Below are positions 38,874-46,934 of a stretch of 64,000 bases of DNA, one piece after another. The notes below the pieces were generated by a model. It was not told the origin of the DNA, ran no database searches, and worked only from the letters and a program-made list of their open reading frames with translations. Both the position numbers and the translations under genes were made by a program. Every line of letters begins with the position of its first letter. The stretch's first letter is position 1. The DNA is from Variovorax brevis. GTDB lineage: Bacteria > Pseudomonadota > Gammaproteobacteria > Burkholderiales > Burkholderiaceae_C. The DNA is taken from contig NZ_JASZYG010000006.1 of NCBI RefSeq assembly GCF_030317105.1, positions 186,001 to 250,000 of the forward strand, written 5' to 3'.

Positions 38874-38896
38874 ACTGCGCGCGTTCAGCGCGCAGT
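38874..38896 (-). other. Hairpin between SDR and monooxygenase genes
   Basis: ACTGCGCGC, loop GTTCA, GCGCGCAGT is a perfect 9-bp stem that spans the SDR stop codon. There is no T-run, so an mRNA stability or processing element is more likely than a terminator. Confidence 0.55.
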
Positions 38897-39754
38897 CGAC
38901 TCAGTTTGTGAGGCGGCGCGCGGAGCGCCATGAGTGCTTGGCGTGGCAAGGCCAGGAAGACCGGGAATGGGCGTTGCGCCCGCTTCCCCGGGCCGCGGTT
39001 TGCGCGGCTGACGCAACAGCAATGCGTCATGCCAGCGCTCGGGCAACAGATCGAGCGCAGATGAAAGCCAGCCGATTTTTCGTGGAAGCACCAGTTGCTC
39101 GCGCCCTTCGGCCAGCGCACGAAGAATGGCTGCCGCTGCCTGTTCCGGCTCCATCAGGCCGGGCATGGCGAAATGGTTGCCAGCCGTCAGGGCCGTGCGC
39201 AGGTAGCCGGGGCTTACCGTGCACACGCTCAGGCCGGTGGGACGCAGTTCGGCGCGCAGGCTCTGCAGGTAGCGGATCAACCCGCCCTTGCTGGCGCAAT
39301 AAGCGCCGTTGCCCGGCATGCCGCGTCGGCCAGCAATGCTGGCGATGCCTGCCAGCACGCCATGGCCCCGCGCACGCATCGGCTTCAGGAAGGGTTGGAA
39401 GGTGGTGGCGACGCCGAGCAGGTTGATTTCGAGCATGCGCCGGAACACCGCCAGGTCGGACGCCTCGGCCGTGTCGAAGCCGCCGGCAACGCCAGCGTTG
39501 GCGATCACGGCATCGGGCACGCCGAAGGCTGCCATCCAGTCCGCCGCCATGGCCTGCATGGCCGCGGCATCACTCACGTCGGGCGTGTAGACGGCGCAGC
39601 GCGTGGGCGCCGTGGCAGCCAGTTTTTCCAGTGCGGTGCGGTCGAGGCCGACGAGCGCAACTTTGGCCCCGCGCGACAGCGCCGCCGACGCCATGGCACG
39701 GCCCAAGCCGCCACATGCGCCTGTAATAACGAGGTTGTCGAGTGTCAAATGCAT
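38885..39754 (-). CDS. Classical short-chain dehydrogenase/reductase
   Basis: The 289-residue NAD(P)-dependent oxidoreductase has TGACGGLG (11-18), NAG (86-88), S139 and the catalytic Y152-x3-K156 (YCASK). The last 40 or so residues are a Pro/Ala-rich tail beyond the usual fold. ATG 39754 is preferred to TTG 39757. It heads the minus-strand set read divergently from the IclR regulator, so it is the probable first target of that regulator. Confidence 0.9.
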   Translation of the reverse strand: MHLTLDNLVITGACGGLGRAMASAALSRGAKVALVGLDRTALEKLAATAPTRCAVYTPDVSDAAAMQAMAADWMAAFGVPDAVIANAGVAGGFDTAEASDLAVFRRMLEINLLGVATTFQPFLKPMRARGHGVLAGIASIAGRRGMPGNGAYCASKGGLIRYLQSLRAELRPTGLSVCTVSPGYLRTALTAGNHFAMPGLMEPEQAAAAILRALAEGREQLVLPRKIGWLSSALDLLPERWHDALLLRQPRKPRPGEAGATPIPGLPGLATPSTHGAPRAASQTESTAR

Positions 39755-39800
39755 CAAAATGTGTACCGCTAACCACCGATTTTAACAATTTTGAGAGACA

Positions 39801-39840
39801 ATCTCGGAATATTTATTAGTTTTGTTCCGGATTTCGAGAT
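39801..39840. promoter_or_regulatory. Candidate IclR-type operator in the SDR/IclR divergent region
   Basis: The AT-rich 91-base spacer contains nested inverted arms: ATCTCG (39801-39806) with CGAGAT (39835-39840), and CGGAA (39805-39809) with TTCCG (39825-39829). IclR regulators often bind such palindromes between themselves and a divergent target. The site is five bases from the regulator start, consistent with autorepression. Confidence 0.5.
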
Positions 39841-39845
39841 AGACA

Positions 39846-40634
39846 ATGGATTTTCCCGAATCAGCCAGCATTGATGAAGTCGAAACGGCCGCCACGCCCG
39901 GTCTTCGCTTACTGAATTTGCTCGAATTGGTTGCCTCTTCCGGCGAACCGCAAACCCTCGCGGAAGTCGTTCGAAGCAGCGGCCAACCCAAGCCATCGGT
40001 GCACCGGATGCTCCAGCAGCTGGAGGTCGGAGGCTTGCTGGCCCGCGGCGTCGATGCGCGGCGCTATGCCATCACCCCGCGCCTCATTCGTTTCGCCGAA
40101 ACGGTTCTGCGTGGCAGTTCCGCAACAGGTGTGCGTCATTCAGTGCTTCGCCAGCTTGTTTCCGATGTGGGCGAAACCTGCAACCTGACGGCCCTGTCGG
40201 GTGCTGAAGTGATCTACGTGGACCGCGTCGAAACTGCGTTCCCGCTGCGTCTTGAGTTGCGGCCGGGCTCGCGAGTTCCCCTGCACTGCTCGGCCAGCGG
40301 CAAATTGTTCCTGGCCAACCTGCCGCGCGCCCAGCGCGAGCGGCTGCTCGACGGCCTGTCGTATGAGCGATTCACCGCCCACACGCTCGATAACCGCGAA
40401 GCGCTGGAAGTCGAACTCGAACGCATCCGCGAAGAAGGCCACTCGGTCGACGCGGAGGAATTCATCGACGGACTGGTGTGCGTCGCCGTGCCGGTGCGTG
40501 ACGAACCGGCAGGCCCCGTACGCTGCGCCGTTGCACTGCAGGCGCCGGCCGTGCGCATGCCGCTGCCCAGCGCACTGCTGCAACTGGACAAGCTGCGCAA
40601 TGCAGCACAGGGAATCGCACGGGCGACTCGCTGA
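39846..40634 (+). CDS. IclR-family transcriptional regulator
   Basis: The 262-residue product has an N-terminal winged HTH (TLAEVVRSSGQPKPSVHRMLQQLE, about 37-60) and the IclR effector domain (VIYVDRVE, VPLHCSASGKLFLA, GHSVDAEEFIDGLVCVAVPV). It probably senses a small aromatic or carboxylic compound. It stands divergent from the SDR-monooxygenase-transporter-epimerase set and 37 bases before mpl, which is unlikely to be its target. Confidence 0.93.
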   Translation: MDFPESASIDEVETAATPGLRLLNLLELVASSGEPQTLAEVVRSSGQPKPSVHRMLQQLEVGGLLARGVDARRYAITPRLIRFAETVLRGSSATGVRHSVLRQLVSDVGETCNLTALSGAEVIYVDRVETAFPLRLELRPGSRVPLHCSASGKLFLANLPRAQRERLLDGLSYERFTAHTLDNREALEVELERIREEGHSVDAEEFIDGLVCVAVPVRDEPAGPVRCAVALQAPAVRMPLPSALLQLDKLRNAAQGIARATR

Positions 40635-40671
40635 GGCCGGGGGCCTGAAGGCCGACTTTTAGAATCGGCCG

Positions 40672-42156
40672 ATGCACATTCATATTCTCGGCATTTGCGG
40701 GACCTTCATGGGCGGCCTGGCCGCACTGGCCCGCGAAGCCGGCCACCGCGTCACCGGTTGCGACGCGGGCGTCTACCCTCCCATGAGCGACCAGCTTCGC
40801 GCCTTGGGCATCGACCTCATCGAAGGCTTCGGCGCCGACCAGATGGCGCTCAAGCCCGACGTGTACGTCATCGGCAATGTCGTCTCGCGCGCGCGCCTGG
40901 ACGACGGAAGCCCCAAGTTTCCGCTCATGGAAGCCATCCTCGACGCCGGCGCCGCGTACACCAGCGGTCCGCAATGGCTGGCGGAGCATGTGTTGCAAGG
41001 GCGCCATGTTCTGGCCGTGGCCGGCACCCATGGCAAGACGACCACGACGTCGATGCTGGCATGGATCCTTGAGAAGGCCGGCCGTGCGCCGGGATTTCTG
41101 GTGGGTGGCGTGCCGCTGGATTTCGGTGTGTCAGCGCGGCTCGGAAGCGGCGCCTGCTCGAGCGCAGTGCCGGGCCGCCCCAAGCAAGCGAGCGCCCCCT
41201 CGGGGGGCAGCGAAGGACACGAAGTGCCGAGCGTGGGGGCACCATTCGTCATTGAGGCAGATGAGTACGACACGGCCTTCTTCGACAAGCGCAGCAAGTT
41301 CGTCCACTACCGTCCGCGCACTGCGATCCTGAACAACCTCGAATTCGACCACGCCGACATCTTTGACGACCTTGCAGCCATCGAGCGCCAGTTCCATCAC
41401 CTGGTGCGCACGGTGCCAAGCTCGGGGCGCGTCGTCGTCAACGCGAAGGAAGAAAGCCTTCGTCGCGTGCTCGCGCAGGGTTGCTGGAGCGAAGTGGCCG
41501 GATTCGGCGGCAGCGGCGAATGGCAGGCGGAAGGCGCGCACGACGCATTCGACGTGATGCATGCCGGCCGCCTCGTGGGCCGCGTCGAATGGGCCTTGTC
41601 CGGCGAGCACAACCAGATGAACGCGTTGGCCGCCATCGCAGCGGCGCAGCACATCGGCGTCGATCCGGCCGAGGCGGCTGGCGCGCTGGGCACCTTCCGC
41701 AATGTTCGCCGACGCATGGAACTGCGCGGCACGGTGGAACGAGCCGGCGGCGCCATCAGCGTGTACGACGACTTTGCGCACCACCCGACGGCGATTCGCA
41801 CCACGCTCGACGGCCTTCGCCGCAAGCTGGACAACGAACATCGCAAGGCCGAGCGCATCGTTGCCGTGTTCGAGCCGCGCAGCAATACGATGAAGCTCGG
41901 CGCCATGGCGGCCCAATTGCCGTGGAGCCTGGAAGCGGCCGACCTGGCCTTCTGCCACACGGCGGGGCTGGGCTGGGACGCGGCGGCTGCACTCGCGCCG
42001 ATGGGTGCGCGCGCTCACGTCGCGGACGGCATCGATGCGCTCGTGCGTCAGGTCATCGAGGCCGTGCGACCCGGCGACCACGTCGTGTGCATGAGCAACG
42101 GCGGCTTTGGCGGCGTGCACCAGAAGCTGCTCGACGCGCTGGCCGCCAAAGTCTAA
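40672..42156 (+). CDS. mpl: UDP-N-acetylmuramate:L-Ala-gamma-D-Glu-meso-DAP ligase, with repeat insert
   Basis: Mpl joins recycled murein tripeptide to UDP-MurNAc, a salvage step downstream of AmpD. The 494-residue product has the family start HIHILGICGTFMGGLA, the P-loop GTHGKTTT (118-125), VIEADEYDTAFFDKRSKF and LNNLEFDHADIF. It is about 30 residues longer than usual: residues 161-190 (ACSSAVPGRPKQASAPSGGS...) break the normal run from SARLG into FVIEADEYD and are encoded by an interspersed repeat. The catalytic parts on either side are intact, so the enzyme is probably active. Confidence 0.95.
   Translation: MHIHILGICGTFMGGLAALAREAGHRVTGCDAGVYPPMSDQLRALGIDLIEGFGADQMALKPDVYVIGNVVSRARLDDGSPKFPLMEAILDAGAAYTSGPQWLAEHVLQGRHVLAVAGTHGKTTTTSMLAWILEKAGRAPGFLVGGVPLDFGVSARLGSGACSSAVPGRPKQASAPSGGSEGHEVPSVGAPFVIEADEYDTAFFDKRSKFVHYRPRTAILNNLEFDHADIFDDLAAIERQFHHLVRTVPSSGRVVVNAKEESLRRVLAQGCWSEVAGFGGSGEWQAEGAHDAFDVMHAGRLVGRVEWALSGEHNQMNALAAIAAAQHIGVDPAEAAGALGTFRNVRRRMELRGTVERAGGAISVYDDFAHHPTAIRTTLDGLRRKLDNEHRKAERIVAVFEPRSNTMKLGAMAAQLPWSLEAADLAFCHTAGLGWDAAAALAPMGARAHVADGIDALVRQVIEAVRPGDHVVCMSNGGFGGVHQKLLDALAAKV
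41152..41241 (+). repeat. Interspersed GC-rich repeat, copy 3, inserted in frame in mpl
   Basis: Ninety bases (30 codons) carry GCCGGGCCGCCCC, the hairpin GCGCCCCC-TC-GGGGGGC (41192-41208), GACACGAAGTG and GCGTGGGGGC. The same blocks are seen in copy 1 (reversed) and copy 2. The length is a multiple of three and the frame has no stop, so mpl stays open. Confidence 0.85.
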
Positions 42157-42167
42157 AGTGGGCGTCC

Positions 42168-42668
42168 ATGCAGGCGCGCGAACTCATTGACACCCTGCGG
42201 CTCGAGCCGCATCCGGAAGGCGGCTGGTACCGCGAAGTGTTTCGCTCCAGCTCAAGCGTCGCGCCCGTCGATGGCCGGCCGGCGCGCGACGCGCTCACCA
42301 CCATCTACTTCCTGCTCGAAGCCAACCAGTTCTCGCGCTGGCACCGGGTGCTGTCGGACGAAGTGTGGGTTCATGTTTCGGGCGCGCCCTTGGCGCTGTA
42401 CGTCTGCGATGCCGCATTGCGCACGGCGCCGGGCCTCTTCAAGATCGGGCCGGTGGATGTGCACGGCACGCATCCGCAGCATGTCGTGCCGGCCGGCCAG
42501 TGGCAGGCGGCGCGGCCGATCACTGCGCGTTCCGCCGACGACTACACGCTGGTGACCTGCACCGTCGGCCCCGGCTTCGACTTCAGCGACTTCTCGATGA
42601 TGGCGCCCGACAGCGACGAAGCACGGTCGATGCGTCACCACTGGCCGGATCTGGCGGCGTTGATCTGA
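42168..42668 (+). CDS. DUF985 cupin protein
   Basis: The 166-residue product has the DUF985 (cupin_5) opening LEPHPEGGWYREVFRS and a cupin barrel (LTTIYFLLEANQFSRWHRV, DEVWVHVSG). Yeast YML079w is a structurally known relative; its ligand and activity are unclear. It starts 11 bases after mpl and converges on aroG with a 9-base gap. Confidence 0.9.
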   Translation: MQARELIDTLRLEPHPEGGWYREVFRSSSSVAPVDGRPARDALTTIYFLLEANQFSRWHRVLSDEVWVHVSGAPLALYVCDAALRTAPGLFKIGPVDVHGTHPQHVVPAGQWQAARPITARSADDYTLVTCTVGPGFDFSDFSMMAPDSDEARSMRHHWPDLAALI

Positions 42669-42677
42669 AAGTTGGGT

Positions 42678-43796
42678 TCAGCCTCGGCGTGCCCTGACGG
42701 CGCGCGACAGGGTATCGAGCATCTGCACCGAATCATCCCAGCCGATGCACGCGTCGGTGATGCTCTTGCCGTACTCCAGGTCCGCGACCTTGTTCTTGCC
42801 CGGCGTGAACTTCTGTGCGCCGGCGACCAGGTGGCTTTCGACCATGACGCCGAACACGCTCTTCGACCCTGCGGCGATCTGGCTGGCGATGTCCGTCGCC
42901 ACTTCCATCTGCTTCTGGTGCTGCTTCGAACTGTTGGCGTGGCTGCAATCCACCATCAGCGTGGGCGGCAGCTTCGCCGCCGTGAGGTCCGCGCAGGCCT
43001 GCGCCACGCTGGTCGCATCGTAGTTGGGCGCCTTGCCGCCGCGCAGGATGACGTGGCAATCGGAGTTGCCGTTGGTCTGCACGATCGCCACTTGGCCGTT
43101 CTTGTGCACCGACAGGAAATGGTGCCCGCGCGCCGCCGCCTGGATCGCATCGGTGGCGATGCGGATGTTGCCGTCGGTGCCGTTCTTGAAGCCTATCGGC
43201 GCGGAAAGACCGGACGCCAGTTCGCGGTGCACCTGGCTCTCGGTCGTGCGCGCACCGATGGCGCCCCACGCGATCAGGTCGCCGATGTATTGCGGGGAAA
43301 TCACGTCGAGGAACTCGCTGCCGGCCGGCAGGCCGATGCGGTTGATGTCGATGAGCAGCTGGCGCGCCATGCGCAGGCCTTCGTCGATGCGATAGCTCTC
43401 GTCGAGGTACGGGTCGTTGATGAGGCCCTTCCAGCCCACCGTCGTGCGCGGCTTCTCGAAATAGACGCGCATCACGATTTCCAGCGTGTCGGCGTACTTG
43501 TCGCGCTCGACCTTCAGGCGGCGGGCGTAGTCCAGCGCCGCAGCCGGGTCGTGGATCGAGCACGGGCCCATGACCACGAGCAGGCGATCGTCCTTGCCCG
43601 TCATGATCTTGTGGATCGATTTGCGCGTGTGGGTGATGAGCGACTCCACCGGCGTCCCGCGGATCGGGAAGAAGCGGATCAGATGTTCCGGAGGGGGCAG
43701 CACGTTGATGTCCTTGATGCGTTCGTCGTCGGTCTTGCTGGTCTTTTCGACTTGCGCATACCAGGCGTCGCTGGCGGAGGCGGTGTTGTGGCTCAT
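42678..43796 (-). CDS. aroG: 3-deoxy-7-phosphoheptulonate (DAHP) synthase, class I
   Basis: This enzyme condenses phosphoenolpyruvate and erythrose 4-phosphate, the first step of aromatic amino-acid synthesis. The 372-residue product is of the AroF/AroG/AroH type: VVMGPCSIHD, RVYFEKPRTTVGWKGLINDP, GFKNGTDGN and VDCSHANSSKQHQ, which holds the metal-binding residues. AAGGA lies eight bases before ATG 43796. The leader upstream encodes a Phe/Tyr/Trp-rich peptide and a terminator, so attenuation by charged aromatic tRNA is the likely control. aroE lies at 50.5 kb on the other strand. Confidence 0.97.
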   Translation of the reverse strand: MSHNTASASDAWYAQVEKTSKTDDERIKDINVLPPPEHLIRFFPIRGTPVESLITHTRKSIHKIMTGKDDRLLVVMGPCSIHDPAAALDYARRLKVERDKYADTLEIVMRVYFEKPRTTVGWKGLINDPYLDESYRIDEGLRMARQLLIDINRIGLPAGSEFLDVISPQYIGDLIAWGAIGARTTESQVHRELASGLSAPIGFKNGTDGNIRIATDAIQAAARGHHFLSVHKNGQVAIVQTNGNSDCHVILRGGKAPNYDATSVAQACADLTAAKLPPTLMVDCSHANSSKQHQKQMEVATDIASQIAAGSKSVFGVMVESHLVAGAQKFTPGKNKVADLEYGKSITDACIGWDDSVQMLDTLSRAVRARRG

Positions 43797-43842
43797 CGGA
43801 TCGTTCCTTCTTCGGTGTCGTCTTGCTTGAAATGAATGGGGC

Positions 43843-43878
43843 AAAAAAAAACCGCCGGGGCTTTTGGCACCGGCGGTT
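43843..43878 (-). terminator. Attenuator of aroG
   Basis: On the minus strand AACCGCCGG pairs with CCGGCGGTT (9-bp stem, 11-base loop), followed by a run of nine T. It stands between the leader peptide stop and the aroG ribosome site. The 5' arm CCGCCGG (43870-43876) can instead pair with CCGGCGG inside the leader (43924-43930), forming an antiterminator. Confidence 0.9.
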
Positions 43879-43904
43879 TTGGGAGGTTCTTTTGTCTGCT
43901 TGCT

Positions 43905-43979
43905 TTACGCGCGCGCCTCTCGTCCGCCGGATACCGGGAACCAAAAGTACGAAAAGAAAAAGGCACGAAGGGCTGACAT
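43905..43979 (-). CDS. Aromatic-residue leader peptide of aroG
   Basis: A 24-codon frame starts MSALRAFFFSYFWFP and ends before TAA 43905-43907. Seven of residues 7-14 are Phe, Tyr or Trp (five Phe, one Tyr, one Trp). The arrangement is like pheL and other attenuation leaders: uncharged tRNA would stall the ribosome on these codons, leaving the downstream CCGGCGG free for the antiterminator. The ribosome site is poor and the promoter was not found with confidence; TTGCGA (44014-44019) is a weak -35 candidate. Confidence 0.85.
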   Translation of the reverse strand: MSALRAFFFSYFWFPVSGGREARA

Positions 43980-44086
43980 GAGCCGCGAATGTAGCACGGG
44001 CTTCGGCTTGAGATCGCAAATGCTTGTAACGCCCGACGGCAAACCACGGCAATCTGCCGTGCCCGCCCCGACCGCGCGCAAGGCGC

Positions 44087-45547
44087 TCAAGCCGTGCCGC
44101 CGACGGTCAGGCCGTCGATGCGCAGCGTCGGCTGGCCCACACCCACGGGAACGCTCTGGCCTTCCTTTCCGCAGGTGCCGACACCGCTGTCGAGCGCCAT
44201 GTCATCGCCGATCATGGTCACGCGCTTCAACGCATCGGGACCGTTGCCCACGATGGTCGCGCCCTTGACCGGGTACTGGATCTTGCCGTTTTCCACCCAG
44301 TAGGCCTCGCTCGCAGAGAACACGAACTTGCCGCTGGTGATGTCGACCTGACCGCCGCCGAAGTTGGTGGCGTACAGGCCCTTCTTGATGCTGGCAACTA
44401 TTTCCTTGGGGTCCTTGTCGCCGCCGAGCATGTAAGTGTTGGTCATGCGCGGCATCGGCACGTGGGCATAGCTTTCGCGGCGGCCGTTGCCGGTTGGCTT
44501 GACCTTCATCAGGCGCGCGTTGAGCGAATCCTGGATGTAGCCCTTGAGAATGCCGTCCTCGATGAGCACGTTGCGCTGGCTGGCGTGGCCTTCGTCGTCG
44601 ACGTTGAGCGAGCCGCGGCGGTCGGCGATCGTGCCATCGTCGAGCACCGTGACGCCCTTGGCCGCCACGCGCTGGCCGATGCGGCCGGAAAACGCACTCG
44701 ATCCCTTGCGGTTGAAATCGCCTTCCAAGCCGTGGCCCACCGCTTCGTGCAGCAGGATGCCGGGCCAGCCCGGGCCGAGCACGACCGTCATTTCGCCGGC
44801 AGGGGCGGGACGCGATTCGAGATTGACCAATGCAGCATTCACGGCTTGGTCGACATAGCTCGCGATGTGCTCGTCGTCGAAGTAAGCGAGGCCGAAGCGC
44901 CCACCGCCACCGCCCGATCCCACTTCGCGGCGGCCGTTCTGCTCGGCGATCACCGTGACCGACAAGCGCACCAGCGGCCGCACATCGGCGGCCAGCGTGC
45001 CGTCGGCGCGGGCCACGAGCACCACGTCGTATTCGCTGGCCAGGCCGGCCATGACCTGCGCCACGCGCGGGTCGCGCGAGCGGGCGAGCTTTTCGACTTT
45101 TTCGAGCAGCTTGACCTTGGCAGTGCTGTCCAGCGTCGAAATGGGGTCGATGCCACCGTAAAGCGAGCGGCTCGACGCGATCTTGCGCGTTGCCATCTTG
45201 GCCTTGCCATTGCGGCCCGCCGACGAAATGGAGCGAACGGTGCGCGCCGCGTCCAGCAAGGAGGCTTCCGAGATGTCGTCGGAATAGGCAAAGGCCGTCT
45301 TTTCGCCGCTCACCGCGCGGACACCCACGCCTTGGTCGATGCTGAAGCTGCCCGTCTTGACGATGCCCTCTTCCAGGCTCCAGCCTTCGCTGCGCGTGTA
45401 CTGGAAGTAAAGGTCGGCATCGTCGACCTTGTGCGCGGTGATTTCCGCGAGCGCCTTGGACAGGTGCGACTCGTCGAGTCCGAAGGGCGTGAGCAGGAGT
45501 TGCTGCGCCGTGGCCAGGCGCTCGATGGTGGGTTCGCGAGAGATCAT
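44087..45547 (-). CDS. tldD: Metalloprotease TldD
   Basis: TldD, with TldE/PmbA, degrades unfolded peptides and matures microcin-like peptides in the cytoplasm. The 486-residue product has the zinc motif HEAVGH (about 267-272) in WPGILLHEAVGHGLEGDF and the C-terminal GTCGKEGQ cysteine region. The tldE partner is not in the window. It follows rodA by 33 bases and precedes the aroG leader on the same strand. Confidence 0.96.
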   Translation of the reverse strand: MISREPTIERLATAQQLLLTPFGLDESHLSKALAEITAHKVDDADLYFQYTRSEGWSLEEGIVKTGSFSIDQGVGVRAVSGEKTAFAYSDDISEASLLDAARTVRSISSAGRNGKAKMATRKIASSRSLYGGIDPISTLDSTAKVKLLEKVEKLARSRDPRVAQVMAGLASEYDVVLVARADGTLAADVRPLVRLSVTVIAEQNGRREVGSGGGGGRFGLAYFDDEHIASYVDQAVNAALVNLESRPAPAGEMTVVLGPGWPGILLHEAVGHGLEGDFNRKGSSAFSGRIGQRVAAKGVTVLDDGTIADRRGSLNVDDEGHASQRNVLIEDGILKGYIQDSLNARLMKVKPTGNGRRESYAHVPMPRMTNTYMLGGDKDPKEIVASIKKGLYATNFGGGQVDITSGKFVFSASEAYWVENGKIQYPVKGATIVGNGPDALKRVTMIGDDMALDSGVGTCGKEGQSVPVGVGQPTLRIDGLTVGGTA

Positions 45548-45580
45548 CGGTCCATTGTAGGGACCGCGTCCAATTCGCGC

Positions 45581-46753
45581 CTAACTCAAGTGATCGGGGC
45601 TTTTCGCCGCCATTTTCTTCGCGCGCGAGATCGACATCAGGATGCCCAGCCCCAGCCCCAGCGTCACCATGGCGGTGCCGCCATAGCTGATGAAAGGCAG
45701 CGGCACGCCCACCACGGGCAGGATGCCGCTCACCATGCCCATGTTCACGAAGGCGTAGGTAAAAAAGATCATCGTGACCGCGCCGCCGAGCAGGCGCGAG
45801 AACAGCGTCGGCGCGTCGATGGCGATGAACAGGCCGCGAATGATCAGGAAAATGAACGAGGTGATGAGGAACAGGTTGCCCGCCAGACCAAATTCCTCGG
45901 AATAGGCCGCAAAGATGAAGTCGGTGGTGCGCTCGGGAATGAACTCCAGGTGCGTCTGCGTGCCCTGCATGAAGCCCTTGCCGCCCACGCCGCCCGAACC
46001 GATGGCGATCATCCCCTGGATGATGTGAAAGCCCTTGCCCAGCGGGTCCTTGCCCGGATCGAGCAGCGTGCACACGCGCTGCTTCTGGTAGTCGTGCAGG
46101 ATGCGCCAGTCGAAGCCGTCCGCGCACAGCGTGGATTCATAGCCCACGATCAATGCCACGGCGATGATGCCGAGCACGAAGGGCGGCACGATCAGCTTCC
46201 ACGGCAAGCCGGCAAAGAAGATTACCGACATGCCCGCCGCCAGCACCAGCAGCGAGGTGCCCAGGTCGGGCTGCTTCATGATGAGGCCCACCGGCACCGC
46301 CAGCAGCAGCGTTGCCACAATGAAGTCGAGCGGCCGCAATGCGCCCTCGCGCCGCTGGAACCACCACGCGAGCATGAGCGGCATGGCGATCTTGAGGATT
46401 TCGCTGGGCTGGATGACCACGCCCACGTTGATCCAGCGTTTGGCCCCCTTCTTGGTCAGGCCGAACATCGCCACTGCAATGAGCAAGGCCACACCCACGG
46501 TGTACAGCGGCACCGCAAAGGCCATGATGCGCTGCGGCGGCACCTGCGCGACCACGAACATGAGAAAGCCCGCGATCAGCATGTTGCGGCCGTGGTCGGC
46601 AAAGCGGGTTCCGTGGTCGTAGCCCGAGGAATACATCGTCACCATGCCGGCGCAGGCGAGCAGGAAAACGGCAAAGGCCAGAAAGCCGTCATAGCCCTGG
46701 AAAATGGGCGCAATTCGACGCGCGAAAGAAGGCTGGTTGAACACGGCTGACAT
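45581..46753 (-). CDS. rodA: Rod-shape SEDS glycosyltransferase RodA
   Basis: RodA polymerises lipid II during lateral wall growth with PBP2. The 390-residue product has about ten helices; KQPDLGTSLL (160-169) and the catalytic-loop FIPERTTDFIFA with D278 match RodA rather than FtsW. PSEILKIAMPL and LPFISYGGT are SEDS landmarks. The usual mre/mrdA genes do not precede it within the window, where a plus-strand esterase diverges. The second SEDS protein, FtsW, lies at the right edge. Confidence 0.96.
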   Translation of the reverse strand: MSAVFNQPSFARRIAPIFQGYDGFLAFAVFLLACAGMVTMYSSGYDHGTRFADHGRNMLIAGFLMFVVAQVPPQRIMAFAVPLYTVGVALLIAVAMFGLTKKGAKRWINVGVVIQPSEILKIAMPLMLAWWFQRREGALRPLDFIVATLLLAVPVGLIMKQPDLGTSLLVLAAGMSVIFFAGLPWKLIVPPFVLGIIAVALIVGYESTLCADGFDWRILHDYQKQRVCTLLDPGKDPLGKGFHIIQGMIAIGSGGVGGKGFMQGTQTHLEFIPERTTDFIFAAYSEEFGLAGNLFLITSFIFLIIRGLFIAIDAPTLFSRLLGGAVTMIFFTYAFVNMGMVSGILPVVGVPLPFISYGGTAMVTLGLGLGILMSISRAKKMAAKSPDHLS

Positions 46754-46934
46754 GGGCCGGAATTATCGGCGCCCTGCTGGCATGCCTTGGAGACATGGGG
46801 CGAATTCATGCGTTGCGATGCAGATGTTTCGCGGCCGACTTCACACCAAAGTTCACACATTGCTTGCCAGACCGGGATCGACGTTCCGTTCAAGCCACCA
46901 TGGCGCGACGCCAACGCGCGATAGCATCGCGTCC

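Noticed and set aside
38874-38896. Terminator between the SDR and monooxygenase genes
   Set aside because: The stem is strong, but there is no T-run and the downstream gene is close on the same strand; kept only as a hairpin.
43980-44090. A longer (61-codon) version of the aroG leader peptide starting near 44090
   Set aside because: The upstream part overlaps the tldD end and has no aromatic clustering; the internal ATG at 43979 gives the compact leader typical of attenuation.
45581-46753. FtsW as identity of the SEDS protein at 45.6-46.8 kb
   Set aside because: Length, FIPERTTDFIFA context and position away from murG fit RodA; FtsW is the gene at the right edge.
46754-46934. Small frames in the rodA-esterase spacer
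   Set aside because: No ribosome site or likeness to known proteins; they are continuations of frames from the neighbours.
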